Source of the DNA: Agarilytica rhodophyticola
Lineage (GTDB): Bacteria > Pseudomonadota > Gammaproteobacteria > Pseudomonadales > Cellvibrionaceae
Direction: 5' to 3'
Length of the DNA stretch: 64,000 bases
NCBI RefSeq assembly: GCF_002157225.2
Contig: NZ_CP020038.1
Coordinates: 5,548,501-5,612,500, forward strand
The notes below the pieces were generated by a model, which saw only the letters and a list, made by a program, of their open reading frames with translations, was not told the origin of the DNA and made no database searches. The position numbers and the translations under genes were made by a program. Positions 1-7,931 of this stretch are shown piece by piece. Numbering within the stretch: position 1 is the stretch's first letter; every line of letters begins with the position of its first letter.

Positions 1-216
1 ATCAGACACCTCAAATGCTCCCCGTCTGATAATATAAAGTCCGTCAAATATAGATGCTTGCTGCTCATTGTTACCAAACTTAACACACCCTTCCTTAGGT
101 ATATAGATAACGTCTAGAGTCGATACCAGATGCTGTACATCCTCATACTCAAGCTGTGCAAAAGGCGTGGTAGAGCGCAAAAATTTAACTACTTCTTGGA
201 TATCTACAGTTGACAT
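1..216 (-). CDS. Cyclic-nucleotide-binding-like protein, N-terminal part, cut by window edge
   Basis: Only the first 72 codons lie in the window; the gene runs off the left edge. The start is ATG at 214-216. The readable residues include a PFAQL segment, a helix ending in the YIPKEG turn, and GLYIIRRGAFEVSD, which is the pattern of a CRP-type cAMP/cGMP-binding beta-barrel. Many bacterial proteins that begin this way continue into CBS domains and a DUF294 nucleotidyltransferase, but that part is not visible here, so the full architecture is inference. The gene diverges from the putative deamidase gene at 418, and the two share about 200 bp of upstream DNA. Confidence 0.6.
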   Translation of the reverse strand, partial: MSTVDIQEVVKFLRSTTPFAQLEYEDVQHLVSTLDVIYIPKEGCVKFGNNEQQASIFDGLYIIRRGAFEVSD

Positions 217-323
217 AGCATTTCTCAGATAGGAATAACTTCCCATCATGCATAGGAGTCGAAGGATATTCAATACAACTTAAGTCTAATCCTTAGCTTT
301 AAGCTCATAGATAAATAAAATAT

Positions 324-371
324 TTTTGTTACCAACTAGATTCTTTTGTTACTTAGTCAGCAATAACAAAA
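324..371. promoter_or_regulatory. Three evenly spaced repeats upstream of the CNF-like gene
   Basis: TTTTGTTAC occurs at 324-332 and again at 344-352, and the inverted copy TAACAAAA lies at 364-371. The three units start exactly 20 bp apart, about two helical turns. They sit 47-94 bp before the ATG at 418, a natural place for an operator. The binding protein is unknown, and the region is AT-rich, so chance cannot be excluded. Confidence 0.3.
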
Positions 372-417
372 GATACTCTTTTGAAGAAGACAAGCGTTTT
401 TATTAAGGAAGAATATT

Positions 418-1047
418 ATGTCATTACAAAGTTTACGTAATAACCCACTAGAGTCTTGTAAATTCAATGTATACCGTACAGGGCCACAAGAAGGCTCATT
501 TAAACGGCATGGAGCGATCGCCCAAGGTGGTAGATGCACGATTAAAGAAAAGAAATTTGCGAATGGCTTCTATGATATCAAAGCAGTAGAAGCCCCCAAC
601 GGTAATAGTGACTATTTTTACCCCTGGTTAAGACAGGGGGTAGGTTGGGTAAAAGTGCCTAAGAATACTGCTAACGGAACAATTGTAATGACCGGTGGAG
701 TAAATGGTTGCACTATTGTAGTTTCAGAGCATGGATCAGACTACTATTTTTATCATGATGGCGATAGCAAGCACCTTAACCTCAATGCTGTACGCGGCAA
801 CATTGTTGCGAAGGTCACACCTAAGGATTATGACTGTTTAAATTGGGGTAATAAACTGTTCGCCAAAGAACTATACCAAGCCAGCCAAAAAGGCGTAAAA
901 CCTAGTGGAGATACTTCCTACGGCCACTTCATTGTAGCTGTGAAAAACAAGGGAAGATTCGGTCTATACTCTACAGGATTGATTTCTCTCAATGGCTATA
1001 AGAGACTTCCTAACGGCCTCTCAAGCTGCCTTGTAACTTTTGGTTAA
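418..1047 (+). CDS. Putative CNF1/BLF1-fold glutamine deamidase (free-standing toxin domain)
   Basis: A 209-residue protein with no signal peptide or membrane segment. Residues 92-98 (TGGVNGC) followed by a histidine at 113 reproduce the catalytic Cys-x14-His spacing of CNF1 (C866 and H881), where the cysteine follows a (S/N)GC turn. The segment YFYPWLRQG before it, and YGHFIVAV...RFGLYSTG after it, also recall the 211-residue Burkholderia lethal factor BLF1 in order and length. Such enzymes deamidate a glutamine in a host protein (Rho GTPases, eIF4A). The target here is unknown. It is an orphan: no delivery domain, chaperone or obvious secretion gene is adjacent. The start ATG is preceded by AAGGAAG. 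The match rests on motif and layout only, so a distant homologue with another role remains possible. Confidence 0.55.
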   Translation: MSLQSLRNNPLESCKFNVYRTGPQEGSFKRHGAIAQGGRCTIKEKKFANGFYDIKAVEAPNGNSDYFYPWLRQGVGWVKVPKNTANGTIVMTGGVNGCTIVVSEHGSDYYFYHDGDSKHLNLNAVRGNIVAKVTPKDYDCLNWGNKLFAKELYQASQKGVKPSGDTSYGHFIVAVKNKGRFGLYSTGLISLNGYKRLPNGLSSCLVTFG

Positions 1048-1187
1048 TGTATTTAAATCAATCACTTTGATTAGTGTTATTAGCCCGGCAACAGTATATG
1101 TCAGGTTAATAGCAGTGCATGGATGCATCGCGCGTTTCGATAGGCACGCGTGGTTTTCACAAACAACTAACCTTGCAACGTGAAGCC

Positions 1188-1215
1188 AGTTAGGGTCTGT
1201 TAACAGACCCTAACT
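1188..1215. terminator. Perfect 28-bp palindrome, possible terminator
   Basis: AGTTAGGGTCTGTT at 1188-1201 is followed immediately by its exact reverse complement at 1202-1215, with no loop bases. It lies 140 bp after the CNF-like gene. As RNA it could form a strong hairpin, but no clear U-tract follows, so it could equally be a protein-binding site or the remnant of a small repeat. Confidence 0.4.
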
Positions 1216-1245
1216 AATAACATTTCTATAAAAGTTTATTCTTTT

Positions 1246-1259
1246 TTGACATATATCAA
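1246..1259. promoter_or_regulatory. FNR/Anr-like box 1 upstream of hemN
   Basis: TTGAC-ATAT-ATCAA matches the FNR/Anr consensus TTGAT-N4-ATCAA at 9 of 10 positions. It lies about 180 bp before the hemN start. hemN is a classic target of FNR/Anr in gammaproteobacteria, with two boxes in Pseudomonas. Confidence 0.6.
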
Positions 1260-1340
1260 GTAAGCAAATACTAGATAACATCCGAGATTTTACTTTCTGT
1301 ATTATCCACATGAGCTTGTGTAAACAAAACCTCCTCTAAT

Positions 1341-1354
1341 ATGACTTAAATCAA
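1341..1354. promoter_or_regulatory. FNR/Anr-like box 2 upstream of hemN
   Basis: ATGAC-TTAA-ATCAA matches the FNR/Anr consensus at 8 of 10 positions and lies 95 bp downstream of box 1 and about 80 bp before the hemN start. A class II promoter with the box near -41 would start transcription near 1389. Confidence 0.45.
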
Positions 1355-1434
1355 CACCTCCAGTAACAGATAGCGCAGACTATTGGATCAAATACATATA
1401 TATTTTCTAGATTTAAAATATTCAGGTGTTAAGA

Positions 1435-2847
1435 GTGAGCAATAAAATATATCCACAAGGTTTGATAAGTCAGGACGTTATGAAGAAATATGACGTATCC
1501 GGGCCTCGCTATACATCTTATCCAACAGCACTGCAATTTAGTTCCTCATTTAAGGCTAATAACTACCGTCAAATTGTAACGCAGAGTAATTACACAGATT
1601 CAACTAAACCCTTATCGTTATATATTCATATACCGTTTTGTGAATCGTTATGTTATTACTGCGGCTGTCATAAAGTCATAACTAAAAATAAGAAAAGATC
1701 TGAAATATATCTACATGCGTTACAAAAAGAAATAGCGCTACAAGGAAAACTATTTAATAAAAATAGAGAAGTAAGGCAAGTACATTTAGGAGGCGGCACA
1801 CCAACATTTTTGACCGCGCACCAAATTCGTTCACTGATAGAGTGTATAAAGGATAATTTTGTATTAGCACCACTATCACAATGTGAGATCGGTATTGAGA
1901 TTGATCCGAGAACAACCAATAGTGCTGATATATCCTCTCTGGCTGAGATAGGTTTTAATAGAATGAGCTTTGGTATACAAGATTTCGATGAACAGGTTCA
2001 AATCGCTATAAATCGCATCCAAAGTAAAGAACAAACACTTCAGTTATTGCAAGCTGTGAGAGCATCAAAAGTCGAGTCATTATCTGTCGACCTTATTTAT
2101 GGACTGCCAAAACAAAATATAGTGGGTTTTAAGGATACTTTAACTACTATGATCGAAGCTCGACCCGATCGTATTGCACTCTATAATTATGCCCACATGC
2201 CATCATTAATTAAATCGCAAAAGCTTATTAAAGATGAGCACCTATTGAGTGCAGAAGAAAAGCTGGCCTTATTAAAGCTAAGTGTAGAGAGCTTAGTAGA
2301 GGCAGGATACTGTCATATCGGTATGGATCACTTTGCTTTACCAAAAGATCCTCTAAGCATTAGTCTGGAAAGTGGTACGCTGCACCGAAACTTTCAAGGT
2401 TATTCGACAAATGGTGATTGTGATGTTATTGGCCTAGGGGTAAGCGCTATTAGTAAAATAAACGGTGCATTTGCACAAAATCATAAGAGTTTACCCGATT
2501 ATCAAAACGCTATCAGTCATCATGAACTTGCCACCCAAAGAGGTTATTTGCTATCGGAGGATGACAAAATTCGTGCTGACATTATTCAACACCTCATGTG
2601 TAGCCACATATTAAATTTTAATGATTTAGGGGCACAGTACAAAATTAATTTTAAAGAATATTTTAATCATGAGCTCATCAAACTAGAAGCAATGGGCAAT
2701 GATGGGCTAATTACTATAGATCAGGATACAATTAAAATAACGGATCGCGGCCGTTTACTACTAAGAAATATCGCCATGGTATTTGATAAATACTTACGCT
2801 CTAATACATCTTCGCTAAATACCATAAAGTATTCAAAGGTTTTATAA
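1435..2847 (+). CDS. hemN: Oxygen-independent coproporphyrinogen III oxidase (radical SAM)
   Basis: HemN decarboxylates coproporphyrinogen III to protoporphyrinogen IX in the cytoplasm without oxygen. The sequence shows the family opening SGPRYTSYPTA, the radical SAM cluster motif in FCESLCYYCGC, and the SAM-binding GGGTPT. Length of about 470 residues is normal. I chose GTG at 1435 because AGGTG lies six bases upstream and the N-terminus then has a length close to E. coli HemN; GTG 1426 and ATG 1480 (with AGGA) are alternatives. Two FNR/Anr-like boxes upstream predict induction at low oxygen. The gene has no haem-pathway neighbours. Paralogues of the HemW type are shorter and lack the SGPRYTSYP opening, so HemN is the better call. 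Confidence 0.92.
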   Translation: MSNKIYPQGLISQDVMKKYDVSGPRYTSYPTALQFSSSFKANNYRQIVTQSNYTDSTKPLSLYIHIPFCESLCYYCGCHKVITKNKKRSEIYLHALQKEIALQGKLFNKNREVRQVHLGGGTPTFLTAHQIRSLIECIKDNFVLAPLSQCEIGIEIDPRTTNSADISSLAEIGFNRMSFGIQDFDEQVQIAINRIQSKEQTLQLLQAVRASKVESLSVDLIYGLPKQNIVGFKDTLTTMIEARPDRIALYNYAHMPSLIKSQKLIKDEHLLSAEEKLALLKLSVESLVEAGYCHIGMDHFALPKDPLSISLESGTLHRNFQGYSTNGDCDVIGLGVSAISKINGAFAQNHKSLPDYQNAISHHELATQRGYLLSEDDKIRADIIQHLMCSHILNFNDLGAQYKINFKEYFNHELIKLEAMGNDGLITIDQDTIKITDRGRLLLRNIAMVFDKYLRSNTSSLNTIKYSKVL

Positions 2848-2918
2848 AACAGAATCGAACTTTAATCATCATGACTGCAGGGCCTCTTACAGTAACTAAA
2901 ACTAATACGGTGTAAAAA

Positions 2919-3215
2919 ATGGCAGAATCCACATACAAAAAAATGGCCGGCACATCGGCAGTATTTCTAATTTCCGATCATGCAAAAGCATCACCAGTAG
3001 AAAGAGATGGTTTAAGCTGGAGTGCGGAAGAATTGCATATGAACGAGCTAACAAATAAATGCCGGCGCAAATCGACAATGGCAAATGCTTTAGCCTTAGA
3101 AGGGTTAGAAGAGTATGATCCACCAGAAAATGGTGATCTACGACGGGTAGAATCTATTGATGCTGAATTCGTTTACTTCGATTTAATTAAAGGCTGGATT
3201 CAAGTAAATGAATAA
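2919..3215 (+). CDS. Small hypothetical protein
   Basis: A 98-residue soluble, acidic protein that I do not recognise. It starts 71 bp after hemN in the same direction and is followed by a clear intrinsic terminator at 3267, so it could be the last gene of a hemN transcript. No signal peptide, membrane segment or metal motif is visible. Two features that support it as a real gene are its even composition and the terminator placed 50 bp behind its stop codon. The ribosome-binding site is weak. An antisense ORF at 2902-3123 is judged to be its shadow. Confidence 0.5.
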   Translation: MAESTYKKMAGTSAVFLISDHAKASPVERDGLSWSAEELHMNELTNKCRRKSTMANALALEGLEEYDPPENGDLRRVESIDAEFVYFDLIKGWIQVNE

Positions 3216-3266
3216 GAAACTATTAGCAAACGATTATCAAAAGCTCAATTTTATGTCAACCAACTC

Positions 3267-3300
3267 GAAGAAAAAGGCGTCACAAGGCGCCTTTTTCTTC
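3267..3300 (+). terminator. Intrinsic terminator after hemN and the small ORF
   Basis: A 13-bp perfect stem (3267-3279 with 3288-3300) encloses an 8-base loop. The A-rich left arm and T-rich right arm make it work in either direction. Confidence 0.75.
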
Positions 3301-3947
3301 AAATATAGCTACCTTCTATTAACAAATATCAAATCACAAAAGACTTATTGCTTATTACATAATCAGGTGCTTATAACAAAAAGTTAAGAGTATTTTAAAC
3401 AATTTCTCAAGATAAAAAAACTGCCTCCAAATATAAAAAAAACTAAAGAAATAAGCTCATAACCAAAAAGTAAGAAACACTAAATCTTTATCGCAAGCAC
3501 TCACAAATTGACACTTCTTTTCTAGTAAAATTGAATTCTCGTGCCGATATTTTCTCCGTCGCTTTATTAAATTAAAGCGCCTCACATACCCGACCAAAAC
3601 ACCCACAAAAAATCAGGTTATAGAAACTTCAAGGTCAAAGTAAAGCCACCATAATCAACAGCAATGTATCCTATACAAAAATGAAACAGGTAAACTTAAA
3701 ATTACAATTTATCGTCTATATTATATTTATAGGAAAAATAGTATAGGTATTTTTAGTATAGCTTTCGTCATACTTATCTAAAGGCTATTAACACCAACGG
3801 TATCGATTTTTAAGCTATAGCGAAAATAGCCACTTATTAACAGTGAAAATTTAAAATAAAAATAAATACTATTAATAATTTTGTGCAGTGATAGTAGTTA
3901 ATTATTAATAACTAAAAATTTAGATTTCAACATGATGGTTAATATAT
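3301..3947. other. AT-rich intergenic region, no gene seen
   Basis: About 650 bp of A/T-rich DNA with runs of A and no convincing reading frame, RNA or repeat. It is presumably the upstream region of the gene at 3948. Confidence 0.5.
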
Positions 3948-4454
3948 ATGTTAAAAAGAAAAACTGAAACACATAAAATCAATAGCAGGCTAGGCAACGA
4001 TATTGAAAACGATTATTCAAAAAAAATTATTTCGAAGATTTTGGATAAGGTTTTAGCATCATTTATTGATGACTTTTTTCTTGTATATTTTTATGCTGTT
4101 AAAATGGATAACAATAAAATAAGGTGTCGAGCAGAGTTCGAGGTTGATAAAGGTAGCATACATATACCAATCTCCTTTAACAAAAATATGAAAGCAGATA
4201 TTGACCAATTATGTAAAGTACTAAACAGTTACAATAAAAATTATCATGATATGAATGAATGGAACAAAATGATGATAATTTTACATTATAAAGGCGGCTA
4301 TAAAATGGAGAGCCGTTTTGATAATGATCTTGAGTGGTTGCTCAGTCGACAAAACTCAAAGCCTGAGAACACATCTTTAAGTTTAAACACTAGGCGCAAA
4401 ATTATGTCCTGGGAAGGTTTGCCCAGAGATGCTGAGCGATTTTGGCTACCTTAA
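3948..4454 (+). CDS. Hypothetical protein, weakly similar in layout to YezG/DUF600 immunity proteins
   Basis: A 168-residue, lysine-rich, AT-rich gene product with no signal peptide. The order of features is an N-terminal helix (YSKKIISKILDKV), a beta segment with FFLVYFYAV, a central W and MIILHYKGGYKMESRFDND strand pair, then SWEGLPRDAERFW near the C-terminus. This resembles the outline of DUF600/YezG antitoxin proteins, which neutralise secreted toxins, but the match is by eye and weak. No toxin gene is adjacent; the CNF-like gene lies 2.9 kb upstream. Composition is more AT-rich than its neighbours, which suggests acquired DNA. An unknown function should be assumed. Confidence 0.5.
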   Translation: MLKRKTETHKINSRLGNDIENDYSKKIISKILDKVLASFIDDFFLVYFYAVKMDNNKIRCRAEFEVDKGSIHIPISFNKNMKADIDQLCKVLNSYNKNYHDMNEWNKMMIILHYKGGYKMESRFDNDLEWLLSRQNSKPENTSLSLNTRRKIMSWEGLPRDAERFWLP

Positions 4455-4494
4455 CGCTAATTGCACCTTTAACACTGAAGTTATAGTAGTTAGT

Positions 4495-4512
4495 GCCTAC
4501 TCTAGAGTAGGC
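4495..4512 (+). terminator. 18-bp palindrome after the 3948 gene
   Basis: GCCTACTCT and AGAGTAGGC form a perfect palindrome 40 bp after the stop codon, with a T-run starting 14 bases later (GCATTTTTTG). Possible terminator or operator. Confidence 0.4.
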
Positions 4513-4604
4513 TCCTATTCTGCATTTTTTGTATTTGTAACATAATCAGGCAATCCCTCCCAGATACAATCAAAAATAAGCTTCTCACCCTCCGGTATAA
4601 TATC

Positions 4605-4619
4605 CCCCTATATTAGGGG
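4605..4619. promoter_or_regulatory. Small C/G inverted repeat upstream of def-like gene
   Basis: CCCCTA-TAT-TAGGGG forms a six-base-pair dyad about 105 bp before the deformylase ATG. It could be an operator or a weak hairpin; no regulator can be named. Confidence 0.25.
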
Positions 4620-4724
4620 CAACATGCTCTCACTTTTAATATATTTTACATATGTGTAAGTTGCTCCATTTTGGTAATATCGCAGCAAGAAAATTGTATC
4701 GATAACAACTAATGGGGGTAAACT

Positions 4725-5276
4725 ATGCGAATTAGGCAATTGGGCGATCCAATTCTGAGGAAAACATCTTCCGAAGTTAATCCTAAAGATATAGCATCGC
4801 AGGAAATAGTACACATCATAGAAAAAATGCAGGACATACTGGACGGTATTAAAAATATCTCCAGTGAGAATGGTAATGCTATTTCGGCTCCCCAAGTAGG
4901 GCATCTGGTGCGGATAATACTGTTACGCTTAAATGGAGAATTCGTACCGATGATAAACCCTGAGTTTATTTTAAAATCTGAACAAATGTTCGACTTTGAG
5001 GAAGAATGCTTCAGCTTCTACAATCTGCGTGGAACTGTTAGTCGGCATTATGAGGTAGAAGTTACCTATTTAGATAGTAATGGCGAACAACAACGGCGTG
5101 TTATGCATGGTGAAGAGTCAGGTCTAGTACAACACGAAGTTGATCACTTAGATGGAATATTCTTCGCCGATCGCATGCCGGATAATAAAGAAATGTTGTC
5201 CGTAGATTATCTACTAAGAGACACTCCATTACGCCTAAAGCAAGTAAAAGAAATGATGGCATATATGGTTGGTTAA
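4725..5276 (+). CDS. Peptide deformylase (accessory-type copy)
   Basis: Removes the formyl group from N-terminal methionine of new proteins, using a bound metal. Of the three family motifs, motif 1 appears as GNAISAPQ (50-57), motif 2 as EECFS with the metal ligand C95, and motif 3 as HEVDH (137-141). Length (183) is normal. Motif 2 reads EECFS where the housekeeping enzyme has EGCLS, and the gene stands alone instead of beside fmt, so it is probably a second, divergent copy and not the housekeeping def. The start ATG is preceded by a GGGGG-type ribosome-binding site. A hairpin after the stop is a likely terminator. Accessory deformylases are sometimes linked to antibiotic resistance or natural product loci; nothing here shows that. 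Confidence 0.85.
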   Translation: MRIRQLGDPILRKTSSEVNPKDIASQEIVHIIEKMQDILDGIKNISSENGNAISAPQVGHLVRIILLRLNGEFVPMINPEFILKSEQMFDFEEECFSFYNLRGTVSRHYEVEVTYLDSNGEQQRRVMHGEESGLVQHEVDHLDGIFFADRMPDNKEMLSVDYLLRDTPLRLKQVKEMMAYMVG

Positions 5277-5293
5277 TAAAAGAATTCTTAACC

Positions 5294-5318
5294 ATTAGGG
5301 CCAAAAGCAGGCCCTAAT
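5294..5318. terminator. Hairpin between convergent genes
   Basis: ATTAGGGCC and GGCCCTAAT form a 9-bp stem with a 7-base loop 18 bp after the deformylase stop, between two convergent genes. It may end transcription from both sides. Confidence 0.6.
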
Positions 5319-5388
5319 ATAAATTTTAGTTAGCACCTATCTCACAATTAAAGATAAACACTAAGGCCTTAAATAACAATTGTAAAAA

Positions 5389-7800
5389 TCAAATTGGCGA
5401 ACCTGGAGGTAATGGTTTGAGCTTGAATGTACTGATCCACCTTCCCGTTTGCCAATACATTTCTAGCTGTTTAGCCATAGCTCTATTTTGTGTTATTCGC
5501 CCTTTTTTATTCAACCATTTTTGCAGATCGAGAATAACAACGCTCAATTCGGCTCTCACTTCAGGTGCGAGTTCTTGATGATCAAGGCTCTCCATAAGTT
5601 GGTTAAGAACAATAAAATTAATACGTTGCTGTAAAACAGTATTACTGCCTTGGTTGGCCATTAGAGTTTTACCCAAGAGGCTATCTAATAATTCTCTAAC
5701 TGATGGCGTATTATTGCCATCATGCTGCTGGCTCAGACGATTTAAACGGTGGACGTTTAACAGTAGGGAAATACTGTAGCCTGCCGCAGATTCGGCGGCG
5801 CTAATAGGATCAAAAGTGGGGCCAGTGCGACCTTTAAAACTTTCACGAGTCCGAGTTTCACCATAGGCTTTAGGCGTAATTAGTCGGGTGATAGAGTGCG
5901 GTAAGGCAAGGTAATTCGGTAATGCAGTTTCTATTAACGCATTAATTGCCGCCCGCTGTTGATCAGCAGCAACAATACTTACACCTTTTGCTTGCGAGTA
6001 ATCCCCTTTCGATTCATATTCATAATATACGCCACCAATAAGTTTAGCCACAGCATCTAATTGATAACGATGTAATAAGTAAATAGGCGCCAAACGTTCT
6101 TCTAATGAAGAGAGCGTAGTATTATGCGGTAGACTATTTAAACCAAATTGATTGAGTGCTACTTGCCGTACATCACTAATTCGCTGCAGCTCTTGCAGAG
6201 GCGTTTTTCCGCCATCCCACAAGTGACCTACTGAATTTGCAGAAGCAGGAGAACGCGCATCGGGATCTGATTGAAACAACAAGCCCTTATCCCGTGTTTG
6301 TTGCAATTGTAAGTCTAGACCTTGTTCTTCTTGTTGAGGTTTAAGATAGTGTTGATAACCATAAGCGACGACATGCTTATCCCATACACCTAAACCCACG
6401 TCATAGGCGCCATCAAGACTAACTTTACCATCTTTGACTGTCACTTTAGGGTGAGGATAGTCCATAACCGAAGCCCTGCCTTGCGCACTAGCAGCAAAGT
6501 TATGGGCGATACCTAAGGTATGCCCTACTTCATGAGCAGATAATTGACGAATACGAGCTAAAGCCATTTCTTGCTGCTTAGTAGTATCTGCATTTTCTAC
6601 ATCGAAAGGACTGGTTAGCCCCAAAGCAATGAGATAGTCCTGCCTTACTCGCAAAGAGCCTAATGTAACATGCCCTTTTATTATCTCTCCTGTGCGCGGG
6701 TCTATTACCGAACTGCCATAGGACCACCCCCGTGTAGCGCGATGCACCCATTGAATAACGTTGTAACGCACATCCATCGGGTCAGCAGTAGCTGGTAATG
6801 TTTTAACTTGAAAAGCATTCTTATAACCGATGGCTTCAAATCCTTGATTCCACCACAAGGCGCCATCGCGCAGTGCACTCTTAACAGGCTCAGGAATTCC
6901 TGGGTCAAGATAGTAAATAATAGGTTCTACCGCCTCACTCACTTTCGCTGAAGGGTCTTTTTTAAAGAGCCTGTGCCTTGGAATAAAACGCTGAGCCAGT
7001 GGCTTATCAATGGCTACGGAATAGTCCTGGTGTTCAATGTTCCAGTATCCCGAATAAGGATGAAAAGCACGAGGCTTATATTGATCATCCGGCAGGCGCA
7101 CCAATGAGTGATGTGTATGCACTGAAATGCTGGTGGGTTCTGGAGCTACTTGCCGAACATACTCTCCAGGCTTGCTGCCAACAAACGTCAGTAATGCTTC
7201 CATTTCGATATTGTCTGGAAAAGCCTTAGTGCGTTTTTGTACGATACCACTGCGTTTACTTACAAGCTTGTAATCTCCCTGTTTGCTTTGCTTTAGTCGT
7301 GTCGTAACTTGATGAATATCACTGTGTAGAAAGTCGGTGTAGTCAATCAATACTGCTTTTGAGTTTTGTGCGGCGATAACAAAGCCGGCAATAACCGAAT
7401 CAGCAAAGGCTTCATCAATACTTGCTCGCTCGGCAAGATTGTTGGAGCTCACTCTAAATTCCGTGTTGAGTTGCTTGAGCATCACCTTGTTGCCATAGCG
7501 TTCAAAGTGAACAATTCGCGTCTTGCCCAGCTGTCCCCGATCTAAACCGACATCATTTGAGCCAAGCCCTTGTGGCAAGCTACTTTGAAATAAAAACGCT
7601 TGGTTAAAGCGATCAACTTGCACATAAATTTTGTCTTGACTTGGTTGGTAATAAAAATCGAAAAAGCCCTTTTTATGATTCATCCCCTGGGTAAATTCAG
7701 TAATTGTTGGTATTTGTTTAGGCGAGTTTTTCGCTTGCACAGAGAGGGCAAATAGATATGTCAAAGAAAGTACTAACAACAGCAATAATGAGCGATACAT
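5389..7800 (-). CDS. Secreted zinc metalloprotease, metzincin type (DUF5117/DUF4953-like)
   Basis: An 803-residue protein with a Sec signal peptide (hydrophobic stretch 3-20, then SVQA). The zinc site is HEVGHTLGIAH (H423, E424, H427, H433), followed by a Met-turn SVMDYPHP, which marks a metzincin-like catalytic domain. The long N-terminal part and the C-terminal helical part fit the family of large periplasmic or secreted proteases with DUF5117, DUF5118 and DUF4953 domains that is common in marine proteobacteria and Bacteroidota. It would degrade proteins or peptides outside the cytoplasm. It stands alone, convergent with the deformylase gene. A precise substrate cannot be inferred. Confidence 0.85.
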   Translation of the reverse strand: MYRSLLLLLVLSLTYLFALSVQAKNSPKQIPTITEFTQGMNHKKGFFDFYYQPSQDKIYVQVDRFNQAFLFQSSLPQGLGSNDVGLDRGQLGKTRIVHFERYGNKVMLKQLNTEFRVSSNNLAERASIDEAFADSVIAGFVIAAQNSKAVLIDYTDFLHSDIHQVTTRLKQSKQGDYKLVSKRSGIVQKRTKAFPDNIEMEALLTFVGSKPGEYVRQVAPEPTSISVHTHHSLVRLPDDQYKPRAFHPYSGYWNIEHQDYSVAIDKPLAQRFIPRHRLFKKDPSAKVSEAVEPIIYYLDPGIPEPVKSALRDGALWWNQGFEAIGYKNAFQVKTLPATADPMDVRYNVIQWVHRATRGWSYGSSVIDPRTGEIIKGHVTLGSLRVRQDYLIALGLTSPFDVENADTTKQQEMALARIRQLSAHEVGHTLGIAHNFAASAQGRASVMDYPHPKVTVKDGKVSLDGAYDVGLGVWDKHVVAYGYQHYLKPQQEEQGLDLQLQQTRDKGLLFQSDPDARSPASANSVGHLWDGGKTPLQELQRISDVRQVALNQFGLNSLPHNTTLSSLEERLAPIYLLHRYQLDAVAKLIGGVYYEYESKGDYSQAKGVSIVAADQQRAAINALIETALPNYLALPHSITRLITPKAYGETRTRESFKGRTGPTFDPISAAESAAGYSISLLLNVHRLNRLSQQHDGNNTPSVRELLDSLLGKTLMANQGSNTVLQQRINFIVLNQLMESLDHQELAPEVRAELSVVILDLQKWLNKKGRITQNRAMAKQLEMYWQTGRWISTFKLKPLPPGSPI

Positions 7801-7878
7801 AAAACCTCAGCCAAGTTTAGATGTTAAACATTACTGCCACCTTACCCATTCTTATGAGAAAAAAAAAGTGAGATAAAA

Positions 7879-7903
7879 AAATACCCGCACTAGGCGGGTA
7901 TTT
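7879..7903 (-). terminator. Intrinsic terminator of the CurA-like gene
   Basis: A 10-bp stem (AAATACCCGC with GCGGGTATTT, loop ACTAG) lies 28 bp beyond the stop of the minus-strand reductase gene, and on that strand it runs into a T-tract. It separates this gene from the protease gene. Confidence 0.8.
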
Positions 7904-7931
7904 CTTCTTGAACAAAAGAATATAGGACTAT

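Noticed and set aside
1060-1215. Possible integron attC-like or transposon end around the 28-bp palindrome
   Set aside because: No second copy, no target duplication and no integrase or transposase gene in the window; the R-box/L-box pattern is not convincing.
2902-3123. Antisense ORF opposite the small gene after hemN
   Set aside because: It has no ribosome-binding site and is fully overlapped by the plus-strand gene, which ends before a proper terminator.
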